Position numbers and translations under genes: made by a program
Notes under the pieces: generated by a model
Database searches by the model: none
Told to the model about the DNA's origin: nothing
The model's input: only the letters and a program-made list of their open reading frames with translations
Part shown: piece by piece, positions 1 through 6,701 of the stretch
How the letters are laid out: each line of letters starts with the position of its first letter
Position numbering within the stretch: position 1 is the stretch's first letter
NCBI GenBank assembly: GCA_021778875.1
Contig: JAJYBT010000125.1
Span: 1 to 7,011 of the forward strand
Length of the DNA: 7,011 bases
Direction of reading: 5' to 3'
Origin: Acidobacteriota bacterium
GTDB taxonomy: Bacteria > Acidobacteriota > Terriglobia > Terriglobales > Acidobacteriaceae

Positions 1-946
1 CGCCGAGGTGATTGGCCAGCCGGTGTCGAGCATCTTTCCGCCGGAGTTTGTGGAGGCCCTGAACGCGGCGCGGAACGAGCCGGGCGTCCACAACCTGTAC
101 AAGTTCCCGCTGCTGAGCCATGCCGGCGAGCAGCGCACGGCCAACATTGCGATTGCGCCGCTGTTGTCGCGCGATTTTGTGGCCGTGGGCCGCATTGTGC
201 TGGTGGATGACATTACCGAGCGCGTCTCGCTGGAGGCACAACTGTCGCAGGCGGACAAGCTGAGCTCGATTGGCCTGCTGGCGGCGGGCGTGGCGCATGA
301 GATCAACACGCCGCTGGCGGTGATCTCGTCGTATGCGCAGATGCTCTCAAAACAGATGCGCGGCGACCAGCGGCTGGGGCCGGTGCTGGAAAAGATCACG
401 CAGCAGAGCTTTCGCGCGTCTGAGATTGCGAACGGCCTGCTGAACTTCTCGCGCACGTCCACAACCGAGTTCCGCGAGACGAATCTGAACCAGGTGATTC
501 GCGATACGCTGTCGCTGCTGGAGCACCAGTTCAAGACCGCGCAGATTGATGTGGACATGGAGCTGGCGCAGGATCTGCCGTCGATTAACGGCAATCCGGG
601 CAAGCTGCAACAGGTGTTCCTGAACCTGCTGCTGAACGCCAAGGACGCCATGCCGGGCGGCGGCCGGCTGCGCGTGTCGACGCTGTACAACGGGCACGTG
701 GAGGCGATGGTCTCCGACTCCGGCTCCGGCATTGCACCGGAGCACCTGAAGCGCATCTACGATCCGTTCTTTACCACCAAGACGATGCCGAAGCCGGGCG
801 AGAGACGCGGCACGGGATTGGGACTTGCCGTTTCCTACGGCATTATTCAGGAGCACGCCGGCAACATTCAGGTGGAAAGTGCTGTTGGCGCCGGCACAAC
901 GTTTCATCTTGAGTTCCCCATGCTGAGGAAATCCGTCCATGCCTGA
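1..946 (+). CDS. PAS-containing sensor histidine kinase (5' end outside window)
   Basis: The reading frame is open to the left edge (codons for Ala-Glu precede the GTG at 8), so the true start lies upstream. Residue numbers here count from that GTG. Residues about 1-75 look like the end of a PAS domain, closing with the usual D-I-T-E-R signature. A dimerisation/phosphoacceptor domain follows, with the H-box AHEINTP and the predicted phosphorylated His at 97. The ATPase domain has an N-box (NLLLNAKDAM, 206-215), G1 (DSGSGI, 237-242), an F-box (DPFFTTK, 252-258) and G2 (GTGLGL, 268-273). All catalytic boxes are intact, so an active NtrB/ZraS-like kinase is expected. No membrane segment is visible in the part seen. 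It overlaps the response-regulator gene by 8 bases, which indicates translational coupling and makes that regulator its likely partner. The signal sensed is unknown. Confidence 0.95.
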   Translation, partial: AEVIGQPVSSIFPPEFVEALNAARNEPGVHNLYKFPLLSHAGEQRTANIAIAPLLSRDFVAVGRIVLVDDITERVSLEAQLSQADKLSSIGLLAAGVAHEINTPLAVISSYAQMLSKQMRGDQRLGPVLEKITQQSFRASEIANGLLNFSRTSTTEFRETNLNQVIRDTLSLLEHQFKTAQIDVDMELAQDLPSINGNPGKLQQVFLNLLLNAKDAMPGGGRLRVSTLYNGHVEAMVSDSGSGIAPEHLKRIYDPFFTTKTMPKPGERRGTGLGLAVSYGIIQEHAGNIQVESAVGAGTTFHLEFPMLRKSVHA

Positions 947-2372
947 AGTTGACCAGCAGTTGAGTTACACATCGCCCGCGAACGGCACGGCCGGCGCGAC
1001 CATACTCGTCATTGACGACGAGGCGGGCATCCGCGAGTCTCTGGAGGTGCTGCTCACGCTGGAAGGCTACTCCGTGAGGATGGCGATTGACGGAGAACAG
1101 GGGCTGCGCACGCTGGAGCAGGATAGCTTTGACCTGGTGCTGCTGGACCTGGCACTGCCCGGCCAGAGCGGACTGGAGCTGCTGCCGCAGATCAAGGAGC
1201 GGCAGCCGGAGACGCCGGTCATCATGATCACGGCCTACGGCACGGTGGACAACGTAGTAGAGGCGATTCGCGCCGGCGCCGAGAATTTTGTCCAGAAGCC
1301 GTGGGACAACGAAAAGCTGATGGCGGACATTCGCTCCGCCGTGGCCCGCCACCGCGCGGAAGAAGAGAACCTGCAGCTGAAGCGCACGCTGAAGCAGCGC
1401 TACAACTTCAGCAACATTGTGGGCAAGAGCGAGCTGATGCTGCGCGTCTTCGACCTGGTGGCGCAGGTGGCGCCCAGCCGTTCCACGGTGCTGATCCAGG
1501 GCGAGAGCGGCACGGGCAAAGAGGTCATCGCGAAGGCGATCCATGCCAACTCGCCACGGCGCGACAAGCCGTTTGTGCCCATCAACACGGGCGCCATGCC
1601 GTCGGAGCTGCTGGAGTCCACGCTGTTCGGGCACGTGAAGGGCGCGTTCACGTCGGCCATCGCCTCAAAGAAAGGCCTGTTTGAGGTGGCCAACGGCGGC
1701 ACGCTGTTCCTGGACGAGATTGCCACCATGGGCATGGACACGCAGGCCAAGATTCTGCGCGTGCTGCAGGACCGGCGCTTCATGCACCTGGGCGGCATCC
1801 AGGAGATACAGGTAGACGTGCGCATTCTGGCCGCTACCAATGTGGACCTGCGACAGGCCGTGCGCGAGGGCCGCTTCCGCGAGGACCTGTTCTACCGGCT
1901 GAACGTGATTACCGTGGACCTGCCGCCGCTGCGCGCGCGCCGCGAAGACATTCCGCTGCTGGCGCAGCACTTTCTGGACCTGTACGCCAACGAGAACGGA
2001 CTTGCACCGCGCAAGCTCTCGCCGGACGCCATGCGGGCGCTGATGGATTACGAGTGGCCGGGCAACGTGCGCGAACTGGAGAACTGCATCGAGCGCGGCG
2101 TGGTGCTGTCGTCCGGGCCGGTTATCGGATCGGACCTGCTGCCGGGACATATCACTGGGCGCAGCTTTCAGGACGCGCTGCTGGAGCACAATCCGAACGC
2201 CTCGCTCTTTGACATTCTGGAGGACATCGAGCGGCGCATCATCGTGGAAAAGCTGGAGCGCTGCAACTGGAACCAGACGGATGCGGCCGAGCAGTTTCGC
2301 ATTCCGCTCTCCACACTGAACCAGAAGATCAAGCGGCTGAACATCGAGATTCGCAAGCGCGCACGCGAGTAG
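939..2372 (+). CDS. NtrC-family sigma54-dependent response regulator
   Basis: This 477-residue protein has the full NtrC/AtoC/ZraR layout. The receiver domain (about 21-135) has acidic D26/D27, phosphoacceptor D70, T98 and K120. The AAA+ domain (about 157-390) has Walker A GESGTGKE (188-195), Walker B GGTLFLDE (253-260), and a GRFREDLFYRLNV segment with the arginine-finger region at 311-323. A Fis-type helix-turn-helix lies at about 425-475. Phosphorylated regulators of this family bind upstream enhancers and use ATP to open promoters held by sigma54 RNA polymerase. One oddity is that the sigma54-contacting loop reads GAFTSA (235-240) rather than GAFTGA. The ATG start at 939 is supported by GAGGAA at 925-930, eight bases upstream, and by the overlap with the kinase stop. 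The target promoters are not known from sequence; the otsA promoter in this window is a candidate. Confidence 0.95.
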   Translation: MPEVDQQLSYTSPANGTAGATILVIDDEAGIRESLEVLLTLEGYSVRMAIDGEQGLRTLEQDSFDLVLLDLALPGQSGLELLPQIKERQPETPVIMITAYGTVDNVVEAIRAGAENFVQKPWDNEKLMADIRSAVARHRAEEENLQLKRTLKQRYNFSNIVGKSELMLRVFDLVAQVAPSRSTVLIQGESGTGKEVIAKAIHANSPRRDKPFVPINTGAMPSELLESTLFGHVKGAFTSAIASKKGLFEVANGGTLFLDEIATMGMDTQAKILRVLQDRRFMHLGGIQEIQVDVRILAATNVDLRQAVREGRFREDLFYRLNVITVDLPPLRARREDIPLLAQHFLDLYANENGLAPRKLSPDAMRALMDYEWPGNVRELENCIERGVVLSSGPVIGSDLLPGHITGRSFQDALLEHNPNASLFDILEDIERRIIVEKLERCNWNQTDAAEQFRIPLSTLNQKIKRLNIEIRKRARE

Positions 2373-2402
2373 AGATTGGCAAGGCAGGCCGGACTGGGCC
2401 GC

Positions 2403-2457
2403 AAAACACAACAGGCAGGAGGGTCATCGTTGGATGCCTCCTGCCTGTTGTGCGTTT
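2403..2457. terminator. Long hairpin, probable bidirectional terminator between convergent genes
   Basis: A perfect 16-bp inverted repeat pairs 2407-2422 with 2437-2452. The pairing can continue by 4 bp (2425-2428 with 2433-2436) after a 2-base bulge, leaving a GTTG tetraloop. On the minus strand the stem is followed by TTTTGC; on the plus strand it is followed by the weaker CGTTTGG. It sits 34 bases after the regulator stop and 22 bases before the lipoprotein stop, where termination is needed in both directions. Termination looks better for minus-strand transcription, judged from the T-tract. Confidence 0.75.
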
Positions 2458-2474
2458 GGAGCGGTGAATTGCGT

Positions 2475-3233
2475 TTAGCGGGTGACGGTGGTGGAGAGCG
2501 GCTGCGTCAACTCAAAGACCACGATGGACTCCGTGGGAATGACGAGGGGCTTGTTGCCGGTGAAGGCTGCGCCCGCCGTGCCCGCGCCGCCGCCGAGCAG
2601 GCCGCCGATAAGAGCGCCCTTGCCGCCGCCCGCGAGCCCGCCGATGAGCGCCCCGGCGCCAGCGCCGCCGCCGATGAGAGCCGCGGAGCGCTTGCCCTTG
2701 CCCTTCTGGCTGACAACATACTCATTGGCCACGACCGGCTGTCCGCCGACCGCGCTGAGGGCAATGGCCAGAACGCCGGAACCCGCGAAGCGTCCCTGCC
2801 CCTTGGCCGCCACCACGGAACCCTCAACGTTGGTTCCCTTGGGGAAGACAACGTCGCCGTTGCTGGTGGTCAGGGCCGCGGTCAGCTCCCCGGTGAAGGG
2901 ATCGCCGACGTTGGATGCCTTGGAGCTGATGGTCTCATTGATGCGAACCGTGATGTCCTTGCCCGGGGGCACAGTGAGCGTGACCTTGGTGGGGCGAGGA
3001 GGCGCAGGAGCCGCGGAGCGGGCGGAACCAGCCGCGCCGGAAGGTCCGCCGCCGGCCGGGCCGCCAGGGCCACCGGGGCCACCAGCGGTGGTGCCGGCAG
3101 GAGCAGCGGGGTTTTGCGTGCTTGCGTCGGGGGTGGTTGCAGTGCTCTTGCAGCCGGCGAGCGAGGCCACCAGCGTCAGGGCGAGCATCGCAGAAAGCAG
3201 AGAAGCAGGACGTTGCATGCGTGCGGTTTGCAT
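2475..3233 (-). CDS. Lipoprotein with Gly/Pro-rich linker, beta domain and glycine zipper
   Basis: The protein has 252 residues. Its start carries a lipoprotein signal: basic N-terminus (MQTARMQR), hydrophobic stretch and lipobox LAGC with the lipidated Cys at 28. An Ala/Thr/Pro/Gly-rich linker (about 29-80) includes GGP repeats. Residues 82-176 alternate short beta-like segments (VTLTVPPGKDITVRINE, then VGDPFTGEL, FPKGTNVEGSVV), vaguely recalling the outer domain of VirB10/TrbI proteins. A basic KGKGK patch precedes a glycine zipper (about 187-226), and a final beta segment closes the protein. It should be anchored in the cell envelope, and the zipper may pack in or on a membrane. The in-frame ORF could start at 3323, but AGGAGA seven bases before 3233 and the signal peptide fix the start there. 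It lies 132 bases after otsB on the same strand. I do not recognise a specific function. Confidence 0.87.
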   Translation of the reverse strand: MQTARMQRPASLLSAMLALTLVASLAGCKSTATTPDASTQNPAAPAGTTAGGPGGPGGPAGGGPSGAAGSARSAAPAPPRPTKVTLTVPPGKDITVRINETISSKASNVGDPFTGELTAALTTSNGDVVFPKGTNVEGSVVAAKGQGRFAGSGVLAIALSAVGGQPVVANEYVVSQKGKGKRSAALIGGGAGAGALIGGLAGGGKGALIGGLLGGGAGTAGAAFTGNKPLVIPTESIVVFELTQPLSTTVTR

Positions 3234-3240
3234 ATCGAAT

Positions 3241-3246
3241 TCTCCT
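3241..3246 (-). promoter_or_regulatory. Ribosome binding site that sets the lipoprotein start
   Basis: The minus strand reads AGGAGA followed by seven bases and ATG at 3233. The longer in-frame alternative starting at 3323 would bury the lipoprotein signal 30 residues inside the protein, so this site decides the start. Confidence 0.85.
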
Positions 3247-3288
3247 GGGCCAAACAAAGCCGGAACGTTGTTACTGGGGGAAATCAGA

Positions 3289-3308
3289 GCCGACGAAATC
3301 GCGTCGGC
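3289..3308 (-). terminator. Small hairpin after otsB, possible weak terminator or leader element
   Basis: GCCGACG (3289-3295) pairs perfectly with CGTCGGC (3302-3308) around a 6-base loop. It lies 58-77 bases after the otsB stop and about 55 bases before the lipoprotein start. On the minus strand it is followed by TCTGATTTCCCCC, so there is no good T-tract. It could end the otsAB transcript weakly or sit in the lipoprotein leader. I found no convincing sigma70 promoter in the 132-base gap. Confidence 0.3.
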
Positions 3309-3365
3309 AGCCTGACAATTCAACAGCTGCTATGCGCCAAAAGATGTGGCTACAAGATCATACAC

Positions 3366-4190
3366 TCAGTCTGCAGATTTGAGGGCCTGCAGCCAGCGGC
3401 GGAGAAACTCGCGTAGCCCGGCGGGCGGGCGCAGCCACAGGTCGGCGTCCGTCTGCCGCCATCGCCTGCGCATGAGGACGCTGAGGTGCGGGCCGTGCGC
3501 CTGATTGATGGCGCGGAAGGCCATTTCGTCCGTGATGTCGTCTCCCAGGTAGGTGGCCGCGGCGCCGGGACCGGCCTCGCGCAGCAACTCGCGCACGGCA
3601 TCGCCCTTGTCGCGGCCGGTGCGCAGCTCCAGGCCCGCCTCAAACGCAAGCAGGCGCAGGCCGTACTGCCGTGCCAGCGGCTCAAACAGCTCGCGGGTTC
3701 GCTGCTCAATCTGCCGCGCGCGGCTTGGCGCGTGGCCGCGCCAGTGCAGGACGGCGGCGTTGGGCTTGTCCTCGAACAGCCCGCCGAGGGCGTCGCGACG
3801 GAGCTGCCTGCGCAGGGTTTCGAGCGCCTGCCGAACCTCGGGCGGGGCGTGCTCCAGCTCGGCCCGGCCGTCCGGATGAAGGCGCTTGGCGCCGTGCAGG
3901 CCCCAGATCTCCAGCGGGGGATCGAGACCGAGCATGGGAGCAATCTCCTCGGGCGGGCGGCCGGTGATGACCGCCATGCGGGTGCGGCCCTGCTGCTGAA
4001 TGGCGGCAAGCAGCTCGCGCACGCCGGCCCAGGGACGCGCCTTGAAGCGGTCCACGCGAAAATCCGCCAGGGTGCCGTCGTAGTCCAGCAACAGCAGGGG
4101 CTCAGGCGCCCGGGGCAAGGCGCGGAAAAACGTATCCAGCTTGTGGGCGGCTTGTTGGTTCGCCGCTTCCGGGGTCAACACTGAGTGCAA
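3366..4190 (-). CDS. otsB: Trehalose-6-phosphate phosphatase
   Basis: This 274-residue HAD-superfamily phosphatase removes phosphate from trehalose-6-phosphate to give trehalose in the cytoplasm. Motif I is DYDGT (36-40), with nucleophile D36 and acid/base D38. Motif II is VITGR with T76. A GLHGAKRL segment (97-104) and an EDKPNAAVLHWR segment (140-151) are typical of the trehalose-phosphatase family. The motif III lysine is probably K195 in GRDKGDA, and motif IV is GDDITDE (216-222). The length matches the family. It follows otsA by 78 bases on the same strand, so co-transcription is likely. The start is uncertain. No ATG precedes motif I, the first possible codon after an in-frame TAA is TTG at 4190, and GTG at 4181 or TTG at 4178 are alternatives. 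None has a clear Shine-Dalgarno sequence. Confidence 0.94.
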   Translation of the reverse strand: MHSVLTPEAANQQAAHKLDTFFRALPRAPEPLLLLDYDGTLADFRVDRFKARPWAGVRELLAAIQQQGRTRMAVITGRPPEEIAPMLGLDPPLEIWGLHGAKRLHPDGRAELEHAPPEVRQALETLRRQLRRDALGGLFEDKPNAAVLHWRGHAPSRARQIEQRTRELFEPLARQYGLRLLAFEAGLELRTGRDKGDAVRELLREAGPGAAATYLGDDITDEMAFRAINQAHGPHLSVLMRRRWRQTDADLWLRPPAGLREFLRRWLQALKSAD

Positions 4191-4210
4191 GGCAGGGCTG
4201 CTCGCTTTCG

Positions 4211-4251
4211 TTAGGATCCTGAGTTATCCGATCGGAAACTACGATCTCCTT
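4211..4251 (-). promoter_or_regulatory. otsA-otsB spacer with palindromes and a displaced ribosome-binding-like motif
   Basis: The 78-base spacer holds a perfect 10-bp palindrome TCCGATCGGA (4227-4236), flanked by GTT and AAC that can extend the stem with one bulge. It also holds the palindrome AGGATCCT (4213-4220). On the minus strand a strong AAGGAG (4251-4246) lies 55 bases before the likely otsB start, with no ATG, GTG or TTG at usable spacing after it. The arrangement could form mRNA structure that affects otsB translation; this is inference. Confidence 0.3.
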
Positions 4252-4268
4252 TCCAGACTATCCGGAAT

Positions 4269-6605
4269 TCAATCGCGGTTCTCCTCACCGGCAGCGGAGA
4301 TGGCGAGGGATGCAAGCGGCGGCTCGGCGGGCGCGCTGTCTTCGATGCGCAGCTCGCGCAACGCGCCGAGCACGCTGGCTGCCCAGCGGTAAATGTTGTG
4401 TTCCATCACGTAACGGCGCATGTTGTGCATGCGCTGCCGCCGCTGTTCGCGGTCCATCTCCAGGCCGTCGTGTATGGCACTGGCAACGCCGGCAATGTCG
4501 TACGGGTTCACCAACAGCGCGTCGCGCAGCTCAACGGAAGCGCCGGCAAACTTGCTGAGCACCAGCACGCCGTCCTCGTCTTCGCGGGCGGCCACGTACT
4601 CCTTGGCCACAAGGTTCATGCCGTCGTGCAGCGAGGTGACGAGGCAGACATCCGCGGCGCAATACCAGTGGCTGACCTCTTCATGACTGCACTGGCGCTC
4701 AATCAGCACGATGGGGCGCCAGTGGGCGGTCTGGTAGCGCTGGTTGATGCGCGCCACGGTCTCCTCCACCTCGCGGCGCAGGTTGGCGTAGCTCGGGATG
4801 CGTGTGCGGCTGGGCGCGGCAATCTGGACCATGGTCATGCGCTCGCGCTGCCAGGGATGCTGTTCAAGCAGGGTCTCAATGGCCAGCAGGCGCTCGACAA
4901 TGCCCTTGGTGTAGTCGAGGCGGTCGACGCCAAGAACCATGCACTCGGCACGGACGCCGAACTCCGCAAGCAAGCGCTTGCGTGCGGCCGCGCCATCCGC
5001 CTTCCGCCGGGCGTCGTCTTCACCGGGCGAAGTGGGAATGACGGGCCCCTCAAAGGCCACGCTGACGGGGTAGGGCCGCACGGCAGTGACGTGCCCGTGG
5101 CATCGTACGGTCATGTGCTCGCGGTCAGTACGCGCCTCAAGGGCCCGGTCCACGGTGGCCAGAAAGTTATTGCAATGCAGGGGGATGTGGAAACCGATGA
5201 GATCGGCTCCCAGCAGGCCGTCCAGCAGCTCGACCTGCCACGGGCAGATGCCAAAGGCCTCCGGATTGGGCCAGGGAATATGCCAGAAGATGGCCACGCG
5301 GGCATCGGGCCGCGCAGCCTTGACGAGCCGGGGCAGCAAGGCAAAGTGGTAGTCCTGCACAAAGACAACAGGCTCGGCGCAGCCCTCCATCTCCTCAAGC
5401 AGGGCAGCGGCAAAGCGCTGGTTGACGCGCTGATAGCACTCCCAGTCACTGGCGCGGAAGATGGGGCGCGTGTGGGCGATGTGGCAAAGTGGCCACAGCC
5501 CTTCGTTGGCGAAACCATCGTAGTAGCCTGCCTCCTCCTCGGCCGAGAGCCAGACGCGGCGCAGGGTGTAGCGCGGGTCGTATGGCGGGACACGGATGCG
5601 GTCGAAGGCGTCGACAGTGGCGGCGTCCGCATCTCCGCTGCCGCTGGCCACCCATACGCCGTCGCAGGCGCGCAGAACGGGTTCAATGGCGGTGACCAGG
5701 CCGCTGGGGGGAACATGGCAGACGATCTCGCGCCCCTGGTGCACGTGCACGTACGGCTCGCGGTTGGAGACGGCGAAGATGCGACTGGAGCCCGAGCGGT
5801 CGCGCATATGCACGGCAAGGCGCTCGGCGGTCCACAGGTGCTCGCCGGCATCGCGGAGCCGTGCCTCGGCCTCCGCCGAGGCGCGCGCCTGGATCAGGCT
5901 CTCCGCCATGGTTTCCACCTCGCGGGTCAGGGGGCTGAAGACGCTGAGGTCCTTGAGCTTTGCCTCTTTGGACTCGCGAATATGGCCGACCCGGACACGG
6001 CGCAGGCGCTCGACCACCTGCGTCATGGGGCGCGTGAGGAACCAGCGCACCATCAGCGTTGTGATGCCGAAGATGAGCACCACGATGGCAAGGACGCGGA
6101 AGAAGGCTCGCCGCCAAAGGTCGTACCCCTGGCTGCGGATGTAGCCGGCATCCGCGACCACGACGAGCGCTCCTTCCAGGCGATCTCCGTTGTGCAGGGG
6201 AAAGGCCTCCTGCAACCACTGGGCATTGCCGGCATGGCTGAAAGCGCCCACCATGGCGCCCTTGCGCAGAGAACGCCGGATGGGCGCAGAGGCAAGCGCC
6301 TGAAGAATCTCCTGGGCGCCGGCGGAGGCTATTGGGTATCCCTGAGGGTTATAGACCGCCAGCCCCAGAACGCCGGTGCGCGCACGTGCCTGTTCGAGGA
6401 GCGCGGGCAGGTTGGCGGTGCTTCCGGTGGCCAATGCGCGCTGAAAATCGGGCAGGATGCTGGCGCCCATCCAGCGAATGCGGCGCTCCAACTCCGTGCG
6501 CAGCAGATGCTTATGAGCCAGTTCGTCAAAGTAGGTGGAGGCAATGGAGACAAGCGTGACGGATGCTATCAATGCCAGAACGAGCCTGAGACGAAATGAG
6601 TGCAT
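4269..6605 (-). CDS. otsA: Membrane-anchored trehalose-6-phosphate synthase with sensor and HAMP front end
   Basis: This 778-residue protein is about 300 residues longer than E. coli OtsA (about 474). The N-terminus has TM1 (about 7-24, after a basic start), an extracytoplasmic domain (about 25-167, with GVLGLAVYNPQGYPIA and a later GDRLEGALVVV strand recalling Cache/PAS-like sensors), TM2 (about 168-190) and a HAMP-like region (about 190-245, P193, second helix near 226-250). A GT20 synthase domain follows (about 274-750). By alignment to known OtsA, its active-site residues are R282 (SNRE), D418 (QDYH), H442 (WHIPWP), R562 and K567 (VDRLDYTKG), and D661 and E669 (DGMNLVAKEY). It should make trehalose-6-phosphate from UDP-glucose (possibly another NDP-glucose) and glucose-6-phosphate at the inner membrane. 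The donor loop reads SGL (301-303) where E. coli has GGL. AAGAGGA eight bases before the ATG supports the start. It heads otsA-otsB behind a sigma54 promoter candidate. Confidence 0.95.
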   Translation of the reverse strand: MHSFRLRLVLALIASVTLVSIASTYFDELAHKHLLRTELERRIRWMGASILPDFQRALATGSTANLPALLEQARARTGVLGLAVYNPQGYPIASAGAQEILQALASAPIRRSLRKGAMVGAFSHAGNAQWLQEAFPLHNGDRLEGALVVVADAGYIRSQGYDLWRRAFFRVLAIVVLIFGITTLMVRWFLTRPMTQVVERLRRVRVGHIRESKEAKLKDLSVFSPLTREVETMAESLIQARASAEAEARLRDAGEHLWTAERLAVHMRDRSGSSRIFAVSNREPYVHVHQGREIVCHVPPSGLVTAIEPVLRACDGVWVASGSGDADAATVDAFDRIRVPPYDPRYTLRRVWLSAEEEAGYYDGFANEGLWPLCHIAHTRPIFRASDWECYQRVNQRFAAALLEEMEGCAEPVVFVQDYHFALLPRLVKAARPDARVAIFWHIPWPNPEAFGICPWQVELLDGLLGADLIGFHIPLHCNNFLATVDRALEARTDREHMTVRCHGHVTAVRPYPVSVAFEGPVIPTSPGEDDARRKADGAAARKRLLAEFGVRAECMVLGVDRLDYTKGIVERLLAIETLLEQHPWQRERMTMVQIAAPSRTRIPSYANLRREVEETVARINQRYQTAHWRPIVLIERQCSHEEVSHWYCAADVCLVTSLHDGMNLVAKEYVAAREDEDGVLVLSKFAGASVELRDALLVNPYDIAGVASAIHDGLEMDREQRRQRMHNMRRYVMEHNIYRWAASVLGALRELRIEDSAPAEPPLASLAISAAGEENRD

Positions 6606-6613
6606 CGCGGGGA

Positions 6614-6620
6614 TCCTCTT
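6614..6620 (-). promoter_or_regulatory. otsA ribosome binding site
   Basis: The minus strand reads AAGAGGA, then eight bases, then ATG at 6605. This supports starting translation before TM1, so the sensor segment belongs to the protein. Confidence 0.8.
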
Positions 6621-6667
6621 GCCTGGGTTTGTCTACTTAGATGCGCCCTGCTCGTCCAGCGTGGCAG

Positions 6668-6684
6668 AGCAAAATATGCGCCAA
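6668..6684 (-). promoter_or_regulatory. Candidate sigma54 (-24/-12) promoter of otsA-otsB
   Basis: The minus strand reads TTGGCGCATATTTTGCT. It matches the sigma54 consensus YTGGCACGRNNNTTGCW at all core positions: TTGGC, exactly ten bases between the GG and the GC, then TTGCT. The mismatches are at the less conserved ACGR part. The predicted start of transcription is near 6657, giving a leader of about 50 bases before the otsA ATG. Such promoters need an ATP-using enhancer-binding activator, and one is encoded in this window. I found no equally good sigma70 promoter here, although GATAAT occurs nearby without a matching -35. Confidence 0.65.
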
Positions 6685-6701
6685 AATATCATGTCTTTTA
6701 T

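Noticed and set aside
347..1634. Minus-strand frames opposite the kinase and regulator genes
   Set aside because: They lie opposite genes with complete conserved motifs and have no recognisable domains.
3326..3342. Second sigma54 promoter before the lipoprotein gene
   Set aside because: The GG-to-GC spacing is nine instead of ten and the -12 part lacks TTGC, so it does not meet the core requirement.
2376..3416. Long plus-strand frames (also 2482-3315) across the lipoprotein gene
   Set aside because: Their products are low-complexity Arg/Gly/Ala/Pro-rich strings caused by the GC-rich repeats. The minus-strand frame has a signal peptide, lipobox and ribosome binding site.
4398..6599. Open reading frame of 733 codons on the plus strand, antisense to nearly all of otsA
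   Set aside because: The otsA frame has full family motifs. The antisense frame gives no recognisable protein and is a by-product of GC-rich codon use.
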